Positions 49,344-61,990 of a DNA stretch of 64,000 nt are shown here, one piece after another. Below the pieces are notes generated by a model. That model worked only from the letters and a program-made list of their open reading frames with translations, was not told the DNA's origin and did not search any database. The position numbers and the translations under genes are program-made. The stretch lies in contig JAOPHQ010004855.1 in NCBI GenBank assembly GCA_030340625.1, positions 1-64,000 of the forward strand, written 5' to 3'. How positions within the stretch are numbered: the first letter of the stretch is position 1; the number at the start of each line of letters is the position of its first letter. Origin of the DNA: Merluccius polli (lineage: Eukaryota > Chordata > Actinopteri > Gadiformes > Merlucciidae).

Positions 49344-50737
49344 CTGGCTCTCTGGAAGATAAACTAGACACAGGTACACAGTGGAGGAGAGAGAAGAGCT
49401 GGGCTGTGACACTTCACACACTGTGCTAGGTTGTATGTGGGGTATTCACACACACAATGGCGGTTATGAGAAGAGCAGTGTAATAGAGAGAGCTCCCCTC
49501 TCCTGTCGTCACACCACATCATGGAGTGGCAACTGGAGCCCATCCAGCTATACTGTCAGCCACAGCTGGTCACTGACAGGACACACACACACACATATGC
49601 CCGCACACATGCCACCCCCCCCCCCCACCCTCCACATGGACACAAAAGGAAAGTTGTCCATGTACATGCTCATAAGTGCACACACACACACAAACACACC
49701 ATTAAGAGACTGAAAGGAGACAATGTCCCATGTTTGTGTTGTTTTGATCAATTTTGCAATACAATTAATCATTCAAGCAGTAAAATATATCCCTAGAGAT
49801 TCCCCTGTCTGTTTAGGTGTCTGTCATTTACTTTACACACAAAAGGTAATGTGTGTGTGGGGGGCTGTGACAACAGGTAATGAAGACATCGCAGTCTACA
49901 CCCAGACAACTGAATGGTTTTGGTCCAAGGTTGTCAACCTGACATGAAACAGAAAAGTTTACATTTCGGATTCAATCAACACAAACATGAATGTATGATG
50001 CCGCTACCGTCCAACAGATATAAAATGCCTCATAAAGGTCAACTAGCCAACAGCAGAACACACCTGTCTGGCAAAGGAATCTTCCAGCAATAAAACAAAG
50101 GCTTGCTACTGGGTGAAGCAAAGCACTGATGGCTTTAGGGAAGGAAAAGACAGAGAGAGAGAGAGAGACAGACGGACAGACAGACAGACAGAGACAGAGA
50201 GAGATAAGAGATCTGGCACAAGAGCGAGAGTTACCCTATACCGAGCAGCACGCACCGCCTGCACCTGCACAATGAATGTACACATTCACCCCCCCCCCCC
50301 CCCCCATCCCCCCAAATGTTGTCTTCTTGCAGCTGTCAATGCCACTTGTGCAGACGCACGGACACAGTAGCATCGAGGACATGAGGAACAATAGCAGTGT
50401 CCAGGCAGAGGCGGTGAGTCTCTCTCTCTCTCTCTCTCTCTCTCTAGGGAGATAAGCACCACATGGGGCCCCTGCGAGGCTGTGGACGTGGCCCTCACGG
50501 CAGGGGCTTGGGGGGTATGGGTCCAACTAATCACATGGACAATTACACCCCAATGGGCTGCAGTTGACCCATAAGTGATGAGCTTACAGCTTGTATCGGC
50601 TTGTATCGTTGCTATGCTCTCTAGCTACTCTCCAGTTTATCTGAATCATGTCTGATCTATTGTCACTGGTCACTTGCCCTCTTGGAGATGATGACTGACA
50701 GATGGACAGATTCTGGGGCTTCTCTGGTACAATTTCA

Positions 50738-50957
50738 CTATTTAGTCATTTAGCAGATATGCGTTTATCCAAAGCAACTTATGGTAAATTCCGTTTAAGG
50801 TATACTTAAGGAGCAGGTAGGGGTTGGGGCATCACCAAGGATGCCCCAACAAGTGGTAGGCTGCAGGTAGGCTGCAGACATGGGGGATCTAACTCAGATC
50901 TAACTCAGTATGTTTTAAATGGGAGTCAAACACCCTAACCACTACACTATCCTGCTT
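50738..50957 (-). mobile_element. tRNA-derived SINE
   Basis: Read on the minus strand the head is AGGATAGTGTAGTGGTTAGG followed by GTGTTTGACTCCCA, a tRNA-like A box region. The tail ends GCTTTGGATAAACGCATATC then TGCTAAATGAC. An internal inverted word GGGGCATCCTTGG.../ATGCCCCAAC lies between. Same family as the 30.4 kb copy but in the sox6 sense orientation. Confidence 0.82.
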
Positions 50958-52074
50958 CACTTTCCTGTGTTGTGCTCTGTTCATACGTCAGACTTTCTTC
51001 AGACAAAAAGTCCACTGCGTTCCTTCACTTTTTATACAGTTTGATACAGGAGGTACATTTCTCCACACCGAAGGCTGCACCTTGACCCAACATGGCTCTG
51101 CTGCCAGATATGAGTGTGGGTGGGCAAACCGCTACATACAAACACCTTCATCAGGGTGGGGACCAGGGAAGGGGATGTTTGCATGACTCAAAAGCCTTTT
51201 TGTGCTCTCCACACAAAAGGGCTGGTGGAACATTACAGAGGATTACGTGGCTGTGTGTATGTTGTTAACATGAAGTATTGCTTAAGTAAAGGGTGGGGCG
51301 GTTGGGGTGGGTGTGGAGGAGTGTGTGTGTGTGTGGCAGGGGGGGGGGGGGGGGGCAAGCACCGGCATATAAGTCCAAACCTCACCCCTCTGTTCGCCAT
51401 GTCGTTAAGAGTCGCAGATTACATTATGCCACTCCGCCATTGTCCCGCTTAGCCGAGACAAAGCCTGTTCCACTGTGCAAACACAGCGACTCGCAAAAGG
51501 TTGTAAAAACAAGAGGTGTATGTCAAAGGCAGACCTGAATAGGATCTCCTTTGCCTTCTGTTGTGGAGTCTGTGAGGTATGCATGAACACAGCGCTGCGT
51601 GACAGAGAAGAAAGGAGGTCCTTGTCAGGGTAAGCAGGAAGGAGAACATAAAGAAGTTTGTGTCTTCTTAATGAAAAGATCAATAATGTGAGAAGCAACC
51701 CAGGTGGAGAAAAAATGTTAAAACCTTTAGAGTGGAGATAAACATCAAGCGATTCATGGATTCACAATCAGAGCACATAGATGCGGTTTGAGCGGTCGGC
51801 ATTGTACACCAAAAACAGCCGTTGGTGCTCATCGGCTGAAGAGAGTGTCCTCCAGAAAAATACACAGGATGAAATAATGCGTTTAAATCTATGGTCAGGA
51901 ACAATTACTCCCAATAAAGGGTCAGAACAACAGCTCTGAGTGACAGATGTTAGTATTTTGTTTTTCATCTGGACTCAATAATACTGTAGCAGTCTCTGTA
52001 GTAGAACAATGTCAACCCTGTCACAGCATAAACAAGGCTTCATCTGTCAGGGGCAATTAACAGGGGCGACCTGG

Positions 52075-52150
52075 CCTCCCTTTAATTTACAGGGCCGCCA
52101 TTGGCCGGTAATTAATTGCTGTGTGCATAAATGCAAATGAGTCCTCTGGG
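52075..52150. promoter_or_regulatory. candidate conserved non-coding element with homeobox and POU words
   Basis: Contains GCCATTGGCC, GGTAATTAATTGC (52107-52119) and ATGCAAAT octamer (52131-52138) close together, flanked by repeat-rich DNA. Such density is typical of developmental enhancers; inference from motif content only. Confidence 0.35.
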
Positions 52151-53164
52151 AGAAGGAGAGGTGAGGAGGGGGGATGTAATCTCTAAAAGAGGGAAATGAT
52201 TTAGAGGACAGAGCACAAATCTGCCAGCCTGTCCCAGGCCCCAGAGAAAGAGAGGGAGAAACAGAGAGGGGGGGGGGGGGGGGGAGCGAGAGAAAGAGAG
52301 GGGGGGGGGTTGTGAGCAAGAGCAAGGGGGAGAGAGAGGGGGGGAGACATGAAGAAGCTGGTTTTATAAGAATGTGTGGGTGAGTGTGTGCTTGATATTT
52401 TGCTGGTTATTATAATATACAGTATATAGATACTATGAGGATTTTTTTATGTGTGTGACAATAATACAAAAACCGACAACAATAATATCAGTTAACTCTA
52501 TTTCAAGGCAGACATTTGTGCCCACATAGCCAGCTGCTTAATGTCGAGCTTTCTGACTTGAGGTTTTTCTAGAGGTTTGTAAGCTTCAAATATTTAGTCA
52601 GCCGCAGAACTACTCTGTGCAAGACTAAAATGTTATCTTCTTAATCTTAACACATTGCATGAAATTGACTATGTTCCGCACCTCTTTACCTATTCATCTA
52701 TTTTTCTGATTTTTAGCCTACCTTCAACTCATCAAGAAGCATAACAGATTATGAACCGTTTCATTTGCGGTTCCGTTGATTCACGTTTGGTCAGACTTCA
52801 GACCCACACATTGTGCATCCAAATAGGGCGCCTGATGGCCACCAGGCAGACTGAAGATACAAGGGGCTTAACTGCTCTGCTTGATGCTAACATAGCTAAT
52901 TAATGAGTAGTGGAATATATCCCAATACAGTTCATTAGTTGTAGTCATAATTCATGCACTTTATTAAAAAATGTTTTACATTTGTTCTGGTTAAACTTTC
53001 TCTGAGTCACAAGACACACCTTTAAAAGGTTAATATCCACTAATAACCCCTGCCCCCAACCCCCCCCCCCCCCCTCCCACCCAGAGCTGAGGAGTTACAC
53101 AACCGCAAAAAGCACCTGAAATCAAAGCAAACCCGGGCCAAGGGTACATGTAATCTGTAATATC

Positions 53165-53275
53165 AGCGGCTATTGTTGCTCTCATTCATAAATCCTATCC
53201 CACAATGGGCTGGTACTTAAATCCCTTTGTTTGCGCTGTGAACAAACAGCCAATGTAGACCCCATTGTGTGTTGA
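53165..53275. promoter_or_regulatory. candidate SOX-site cluster in sox6 5' intron
   Basis: Within about 110 bp lie CTATTGTTG (53170), CCCACAATGGG (53199), CTTTGTTTG (53225), AACAAACAGCCAAT (53241) and CCATTGTGT (53262). These are good or fair matches to SOX (WWCAAWG) and forkhead-type words, in DNA free of simple repeats. Could be an autoregulatory element; no experimental support is visible. Confidence 0.35.
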
Positions 53276-54349
53276 AGCTTGCACAAATGTGAGGCAAAAA
53301 GACACGTGAAGTTTACAGCGGATGTATGCAGCAAATGCAGCAACACTTAAACACATACACATGCACATGCAGTGGCCACAATAGCGTCTTTATGATATAA
53401 GCCTCTTTTCACGACAGCGCTTTACAAAAGCAAATGAGATTTTTCCTACAGCAGGACTCCAGAAATAACAAGTGACATCACAGGCTGGCCAACGTATATA
53501 TTTCCCATATTAGAGAGGAGGAGTGGTGGTGGGGGGTCCTGAAAATGAGGCTAACCAGCTTGCTGAGGCAGCGATTTTCCTCTTCAGCCAGAACAAGCTC
53601 TCCTAGGAGGGGAGCCGTGTGCTGGGAGAAGCAGTGGCAAGGGTCCACTTTATTCAGTTACGTCGGCCGCCTGCCAAGAAAAATCAACTACCTGAAAAAC
53701 AGTTAGAGTTGTATGAAAGAGGGGGGGGTGACCTGGTTTGGCCGTTTCTGTCCTCAAATGTTGTCGGATCCCAGAATCGCAATCGCTAGAACATAGCGAG
53801 CTGAACATGAGGTTAGCATTAGCCGTGCAGAAGCGTAACAGGTGGGTTTTGTGAAGAGCCTGTAATTTCCTTCAGATGGAGTAGCAGCACCCCGGCTCGC
53901 ACACACACAAACTGGGACTACTGTTCCCGGCCTGTTTGTGCTGTGTAAGCATGTGTATGTCTGTGTGCATGCATGTGTGTATGTTTGTGTGTGTATTTGC
54001 ATGTATGTATCTATCTCTGAGCGTCCTAGTGCCAGAGACATCTGTCCTCCCGTCATGCAGTGTGTAGGATTACTTGGAGGAAACATGAGTTCTAACACAG
54101 TCAGCTGGATATCCAACCCCCCCTTCCCTTCTCAGTGCCCTCCCAGCACCCATACCCACCCATACCCACCAGCACTAAAAAGTCTCCACTATGTCACCAC
54201 ATCACCACCTTTCGCTACGTCTGTCCAACATACATGTACCATACCCATGGATCCAGATGTCCTCAAGGAAATGAAGACAGTTCATATTCTATACACTCTC
54301 TTTTCTTGTCTCTTCTTTTCTTGTCACTCTCTCCTTTGCCATCTCTCTT

Positions 54350-54390
<41 letters not shown>

Positions 54391-55348
54391 ATATAACTCT
54401 CTCCTCAAGTTGGCCTGGTCCCCTAACCACCACCTCACCATGACAACAGCTCGATTAAAGGCTTCTCTATGGCAACGCCCTGCAGCCACAGCTGGCCACC
54501 GACCAATTGCCCTTTCTGACGTCAGAGATGGTGGGTGGGAGTGTGTTCACCCTCCTCCACCATCTCCATCTCCATCCGCATCCCCACCTCAGCCTCTTCC
54601 CTACCACCACCAACATAACCTCAGGGCCTCTTGACCACAGCGCTGTTCTGGAGCTCCGATGCTTCGCCTCCACTACTCTAAACTGCCACTGGCAGCAGGG
54701 GGGTGGGGTGGGTGGGCAAGCATAGAGGCCTGCTGCAAGTCACAGACGGAGTGATCTGCCACACCAGGGAACTCCCAGGGAAACACCAAAAATATACTCA
54801 GAGAGAACACACAGAAAACGGGCCGGGCAACAGGGATCCCAATTGGCGTTATCAACGTTATGATTGCTTATCTTGCTGGTTTTCACTTTAACTTCTCAAC
54901 TCCTGTGATAAAATGGACAGCATCCAGTACATTCATGAGTATTTATTTGTTAGACAACAGCATTGTGTATCGGAAGAACACAGACACACAAACACACACA
55001 TAAAATATGCATGCACACATGCATGTACATATGTGTAACTGATTGTGTGCCATGTGACTGATACATGCATGCCGTTTCTTCTGTGATGTGCATGCTCCTG
55101 TTGGGCAGCAGCAGGCAATGAGGGAGCAGGCGCACCACGTGACGTGCACCCCTTTCAACAGCTAGTTGTCAAATGGACTCGTGGGAATAACAGCAAGTCT
55201 TTTTTGAACCAAGGTCTCTTTTAACAGCAATGAGCAGATGTTGAATGGCACGTGTCCTTCATAAGCAACCATAAAGCTTCCATCCGTACAACCTCCCTGA
55301 ATGCATCTCCCAGACAAGGACCCTGCAAAACTCACAGCGGCCCTGAAA

Positions 55349-55459
<111 letters not shown>

Positions 55460-55805
55460 TGTGTTGGTGTGTGTTGGTGTGAAGTGGTGGGCAATGTCTC
55501 ACAGGGAGTCAAGCATCAGCAACTTGTTGCCTTTTGTTCCACATGTGTAATGTCAATGCTATTGACTCGTAGCAGCCCACACAAAGCCATAAGTGGTGGT
55601 CTGGATGGAACAAAAGCCCGGTCTGCACTGTGTTCTTTGACCTGGAAAGAATGGAGAACATTTGGGGGGACAAATGCTGAGATGTCCGTGGTCTCTGGAC
55701 GGCACAGCACAGGGGGTCAAGACAATCCACCTTGGCAGATCTTTTCCAATGCCCAATTATGATTATATCAACACAGCCACTACTCCTGGGGGGTTGATAT
55801 GCAGA

Positions 55806-55845
55806 GGAGGAGGAGGAGGAGGAGGAGGAGGAGGAGGAGGAGGAG
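55806..55845 (+). repeat. (GGA)n trinucleotide microsatellite
   Basis: About 13 GGA units. Confidence 0.97.
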
Positions 55846-55919
55846 AACCACACAGGACTTGTGGTTTGCGTATGATTTTGCTTCCTCTGTACAATCCTCT
55901 GTCACAAGATCTAGTGCTT

Positions 55920-56060
55920 GCACACTGACTGGCTGACTGGTTTACTGACTAGTTGACTAGCTGATTGACTGGCTGACTGACTGCCTGACTAGTAGACTGG
56001 CTGGTTGATTGACTGGGCTGGCTGGCTGGCTAACTGACTGACTGGCTGGCTGACCAACAC
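55920..56060 (+). repeat. (GACTGGCT)-type tetranucleotide array
   Basis: GACTGACTGGCTGACTGG-type units repeat imperfectly for about 140 bp, mixing GACT and GGCT words. Confidence 0.9.
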
Positions 56061-57322
56061 ATACGACGAGCCACAGGAGCAGTCAAGCAGTCAACCTGTC
56101 ACCTGGCCACAAACCACCACCACGATGTACGAACACTGCGCACGTATCAAGAAAGCAACCTCAGTCAATTATTCCTGCAATTGACATCCAGGAGTTCGAA
56201 GAGAACCAAAAGCCAGTCAGGGATACTCTTTCCAGGGTGCCTTTTTATGTTCACCATGTACATATTTTAGCTCTGGTCTGAAAAAGTCTCAGGATGTCCT
56301 GTCTGTCATGGCCAACAGAGAAAATATTGTTTTTCATTTTTTACAATGATTCCATTTTTCAAAAGCAAACCAATAAAGTGAGCTTGATGGAACTAACAGA
56401 CTTTTAACAAATTGTTGGCAGCCGGCAGTTCAAACATGTGAGTCTGATCTGTTTTGCATGCAGCATTACAAAATCTGACTTTGTTTCCAAAATGCTGCGT
56501 ATCCAATTAGAAACGGGGGAGGAACATGATTTCCGTCATCATTCAATAACCCTAAAATCCACAGCATGGTCACAGTCATGCATTTTCTCCAACAATTACT
56601 CAAAACATTTACTGGCCTGTTTTTCTTACGATAATCACTTTTGTCTGATTGGTCACCTTTTGATGAACCTGAACATTTGTTTATGCTTGTTATGCATGTT
56701 TTAGTTCAATCTATATAACTCTGTTTATTTTAATGTGTATATTTTCAGCACAGCTATGGTTATAAATACTGAGACAGGACAGGATAGTAGTCACATAAGC
56801 ATTAAAGCACTTAGGTTGTGAGTTTGGTCCGTTGAGTGAGAATATGAACTGACTACACTAACACTGTGTGTTTTTAAAAGGCCTGTGGGACGAGACACCG
56901 CACTGGCTTCAGATTGATGGTAAAATAATTGTCAAGTATACACAATACTGCAAACTGCAAACTCAAAGCTGTCTGCAGCAACTACTCCAATTCTACTGCT
57001 AAAGTACTACAACTTTAAGTCATTAATTTTGACATTAACGTACTGTGACACATTTTGGACAGCCAGTTGAAAGATTTCTATTTTGAAATGGGGAGGTTCT
57101 ACTTTCTAATAAGGTCAACACATCTGCAACTGTTATCTTGGTATCTGCCATTTGTCAAATGAACTCACGTAAAACACACTCTTATGAATCACATAATAGT
57201 CATTGTTGATGTGAACATCAGATGGTTGTGCCGTGCGACACGACCCTCATAGAAAAACAAAGTGTGACAAGGAAGTGAGGGTAAGAGAGAGAAAGAGACA
57301 GAGACAGAGAGTGAGAAAGCGA

Positions 57323-57323
57323 T

Positions 57324-57404
<81 letters not shown>
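57323..57404 (+). repeat. (GA)n microsatellite
   Basis: About 35 GA units after GATA interruptions; preceded by GAGACA words. Confidence 0.97.
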
Positions 57405-57407
<3 letters not shown>

Positions 57408-57872
57408 GGATATAGGAGATTTTAATGTGAAAGCAAGGAATGGCAGAGGAGACAAATCTTGAGTTTCTCTGTGCCAAGGATTCAGTGACCTACATGTCAA
57501 GCGTTCCATTCACATGTGAGGACAAACAGGTAATGAGCGTGTGTGTGTGCGTGTGTGTGTGGTTAACTGGCTCTCCAGGAATAAGTGCACCACGTGCTAT
57601 TGGGGAGCTGCATCGTGAGGGTGGAGGGTCCCCATTTTTAGTGATGGTGATGGGGTGGGGTAAATGCACAGAAGCTGGTGTCAGGTAGGATCTGCTTGTA
57701 ATCTTTATGAATAGGATGGTGGGGAGCAGGTGTGGAAGGAGCGACCATAGAAGGTTGTCCTGACAATTGAGTGAGTGGGGCAGGGGAGACCAGACCAATT
57801 GGAATGCTTCCTTGTATTCTCCCGGAAGACAAAATGGGCATGCGCTTTTCCCAAGGTTATGTGGTGGGAAGG

Positions 57873-57874
<2 letters not shown>

Positions 57875-57957
<83 letters not shown>
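57875..57957 (+). repeat. (GT)n microsatellite
   Basis: About 40 units. Confidence 0.98.
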
Positions 57958-57958
<1 letters not shown>

Positions 57959-59331
57959 AGAGTTTGGGTGGGGATTGGGTTGGTCAGGGTCACTTTTATC
58001 CACAATAAACCACCCGACTGGTCTCACACACACACAAACACACTTGTAGGAAATTCTATGACACATACACATAGGCATACAGTCAAACCGGCATGCTGAG
58101 AGGCAGGTATACAATCAACGATTACAATCAACCCACACACAGAAATCCAGGAGGATCTGCCACACACACACATAAGCATCACATTTCACCTAATCACAAC
58201 AGTCCAATTAACACACGTTTGAGTCATTGGTTTGCATTCCACCGCATCATAAAGATAGAAACAAATGATGGACACATAGACGTCCATGTAGTCACACACA
58301 CACAAAGACATACTCACACAATTACATAGCAGTTGAAACATATGCATCTGCCAGCATGCCGTAAGTCCCTATTCTCTGGGGCCTCAACCTTTCTTTTTCT
58401 GCACAGAGACTGCAATTTGGGCGTGTCGTTAAGCCAGAGATAAGTATAGACCAGCTAATATGCACTTAGGAACCAGGGGGAAAATACTTGGAGCTAAATG
58501 TTTAATTTGTGTTTGTACAACACATGTTAAAATTCAGAGGCTGGTGACTTTTTCAAAATGCCCGGACAACAAATCATTAGGGCTTCCAGGTGTTGATTAC
58601 AAGCTTCAAATAGTGCGGCAATGGTTTTCTAATGCAGGTGAGTGTTAAATAAACAAACGTGTGTGAATTTAGCTAATATATAGGAGCACCAGAGATAAAT
58701 AATAACAAAAACAATAGTTCAAAATTAGTGTACACAAATCAGTAACAAAGAACATGATTTATAAGCATTTAATTAAATAGTAGAGTGTTGGTTAAATGTG
58801 TTTTCATTTTGCTACTCAATTTCCCTCGAGGAGCTATTAATTAATGTAGGCCTATTAGTTGAAGCTCTGGCCCCAACATTACAACATGTCATCCAATTCT
58901 CCTTCTCTCATTTGAATGTTGTTTAGTTTTCACAGCCTCTTGCTCGACAGTTAGGCCTATTAAAACCAATAGGCCTACATTATAATTTCAGAATAAAAAT
59001 ATGATTTTATTTTTTTGTGGCCAGCAATTACATGTTTATATGCATTAGCTAAGCATTACAATACACACTACTAACGATGACCGAATACCAAATCAGTAAA
59101 ATTAAATGACATTTAGCCTATTTTTCTGTTTACGCAACATTAATTGAAAGAATATTTTAGATCTCAATTGTCGACCCTACATTATTTGAGGAAAAAAATA
59201 CAAAAAATAAAGTACTGGGTAAAACAAACACATTTTATCATTTGTTGGCATATCACATAGATCACACATCATAGATCAGATATAGTTCACACAATCGCGA
59301 GCGCGCGCCCGCGCAAACACAACGCGCTCTC

Positions 59332-59380
59332 TCTGTCTGTGTATGTCTCTCTCTGTCTCTCTGTCTCTGTCTCTGTGTCT

Positions 59381-59449
<69 letters not shown>

Positions 59450-59468
59450 ATACACACACACACACACA
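59332..59468 (+). repeat. compound (CT)n-(AC)n microsatellite
   Basis: CTGT/CTCT mixture, then about 29 CT units (59391-59448) and a short (AC)n. A GCGCGCGCCCGCGC stretch lies just before at 59298-59315. Confidence 0.97.
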
Positions 59469-60484
59469 GTCTTTAAAGAACCCCGAATTACTACACATTG
59501 ATATTTGATAGAAAAATAAGAGCACAGTTCAGTTGTATAGCATCATTTGTTAACTTGGATCAGGCAAAGTCCGCTGCAAGCGACTTCAGGCAGAAGACCC
59601 TTTCCCTTCTGAACGCTGCATGGGACAATGTGCTGATTTGGCAGCAGCCTATATATAAGTCTGCCATTTGGACACGGACGACACTCTTAATGCCACTTTA
59701 CCTTATGAGGGAACCTCAGCCCCCCAGCACCTGCTCTAAACAAAATGCCGTGCCAGATCATGCCCCCCCCCCCCCCCCCCAAGGACGGGCTACTGACGTC
59801 GGATTGTTTTTCAGACCAGCCACTCTCGCTTTGGGGAGGTTCTATAAATGTTCCGTGTATGTCCAAACAATTTATCAAGTTGTTGTGGAGGTGTTTGCCT
59901 ATTCTATTGGAGCTAGGCTAGGCAAAAAAGGCCATAATACGCAATATAAAATAAAGTAAAATAATAACACGTGACGTCTCTTTTCATTTAATAGACCATT
60001 CAAAAAAAGTAACATATTGAGGTATGAATCCGTGAGCTACGCAAAAATCTGTGTATTAAGCATTGTTTTTGCGCCCCTTTCTTGGTTTTTAATTTTTCAC
60101 GCGCTGGCACGTGCTCGTGTAACCCTATATCATCCGTGCGTGCGGATGTTTTCTCCAGCCGCGCTTTATCAGCGAGCCCTCAGCGCTGTGTGCAAACCTT
60201 ATCTCAGATGTAGTGTGTGTAAGTTTTGACAACACCCCGAGTTTAATATCTATCAGGCTTCTCCAGAGAGGCCACGGTGTGCGTGTGCGTGTTGTCCTCC
60301 GGTACCCTGGCCTGCCACATTATTACTATCATCAAGAATCCTCACCCCGACCACCGAAGCCCCCACCTACGGACGCTTCTTAGTGGCATGTGTTATTGTC
60401 AAATAACTTGAGGATTAGATGGCTTGATTAAACATTGTCAGGATGAATGTGCGTGTTCTATTTTAAGACATCATGATATCAATG

Positions 60485-60516
60485 TATTATTATTGTTATT
60501 ATTATTATTATTATTA

Positions 60517-60573
<57 letters not shown>
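60485..60573 (+). repeat. (TTA)n trinucleotide microsatellite
   Basis: About 29 TTA units with two TTG interruptions. Confidence 0.98.
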
Positions 60574-61438
60574 GGCGTTGTTCATTTTAAACACCTAATG
60601 ACAAAATCAATTAGCACATTTCAGTTTCAAGTAGGCCTACTAGCACTGTCGCACCACGGACCAAGCCTTTAGATGAAAATAGGAGAAAGAAGAAAATAGG
60701 CTGAATAAAATGTGGGCCTAAAAAAAAATGCGCTTTTACAAATGGTCGGATAACGACTTTGAATAACCTCATTTAGTTAGGTTAACGGTTTTATCAAAAC
60801 GAGAAGATAATCAAATAAAAACTAATTCGTTTTTTAATTATCTTCTTTTCCTTTTTTATTTTATCTTCCTATCCTCCTGTAGTCTCCTATGGGTCTACTT
60901 AATGATCGGTTGTATTTTAATGTATGACTCACGCATTCTTCTAGGGTCATTTGCCGTGACCCCAAGAAAGTTAACTTGTGCAAAATCCGTCCCTCAAAGC
61001 CTGCCCTATAGGGTGAGCTAGTGCTTCTAAAACCGGCGGTTTCCAGTGTATTTTTTGACAATGCGTGCAATAGGCCTACGGTGTCACTAACGTTTCTGTA
61101 GGCTCATCTAGTGGAACTTCAGCTGTGAACGACATCACTCTTTTAAATACATGTCTCAAGAAGTGGCAAAAGTGACCAAGCTTAAGCCATTCACATTGAC
61201 CAGGAGTCAATGCCAATGTTAAGAGAAATAGTTTAAATCGCCCATGGCAACAGATAAAGTGACAGCATGTCTGGAGCCTACTTTTCACAAAGTTTTGGAG
61301 AACACCAGATCTCGCCAATCTCGTGTGCGTGTTGATTGAAAGACGTTAAAAGTCAACTTTTTTAAAAGTCAGCGATTTGACGCAGTTGAGATGTAAACAC
61401 GTCCAGTGGCGAACAAGCACGTACGCACACAAAAAGCA

Positions 61439-61439
<1 letters not shown>

Positions 61440-61509
<70 letters not shown>
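61440..61509 (+). repeat. (CA)n microsatellite near the candidate sox6 promoter
   Basis: About 35 units, 60 bp inside the presumed first intron of sox6. Confidence 0.98.
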
Positions 61510-61511
<2 letters not shown>

Positions 61512-61568
61512 TAACAAAACAAAACGAGTTCGCACAACGCGACAACGACACGCGCCTCTCCGGCCTAC

Positions 61569-61990
61569 CTGCTGTGCTCTATCGGCTCCCCCGTCGCTGT
61601 TGGCGAATGTCACCGGTGTAGCGCACTGTGAGACTGAGCTGCGGGGCTCGAGATGCGCTCATAGGAGAACAAGTCACTTCAGAAGTCTTCCAATCCCGCG
61701 CGTAAAGTCGTCATCGCTACGGCGCGAGCCGTCTGCAGGAACTTCGGAACTTCTGTCAGGAGGAAGCACGCGGACAAACCTCGCGCTGGACGCGACGTTG
61801 TCAACTTTCAGAAACACACTTCGGGGAGAGGATCTAGGCTGCTAATACACATACGAAGTATTTGCCGTCCGACACTATGTGTAGGTGAAGGGAAAGTGCG
61901 GGGCAGTGCGGGCCAAAGAGACAGAGGCAGGATAACCCCTCCCCGAATGAAGTCGGGAGAGACAGAGAATGAAAGCACACCAAGCACTAT
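61569..61990 (-). promoter_or_regulatory. sox6: candidate sox6 non-coding first exon and CpG-rich promoter
   Basis: This stretch is unusually rich in CpG for the window (many CGCG and GCGC words between about 61545 and 61810) and largely free of simple repeats. On the minus strand it contains the donor CACAGCAG/GTAGGCC (exon end 61569). It lies upstream of all sox6 coding exons and faces C11orf58, as in human where long SOX6 transcripts start close to C11orf58. No TATA box in a clear position was identified. The upstream limit given is only where the CpG density fades. Inference from position, composition and donor; transcript data would be decisive. Confidence 0.45.

Noticed and set aside
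61600..61845. 81-codon plus-strand frame in the CpG-rich region
   Set aside because: CpG-rich leader DNA is often open by chance; no homology recognised, and the region is better explained as sox6 promoter or first exon.
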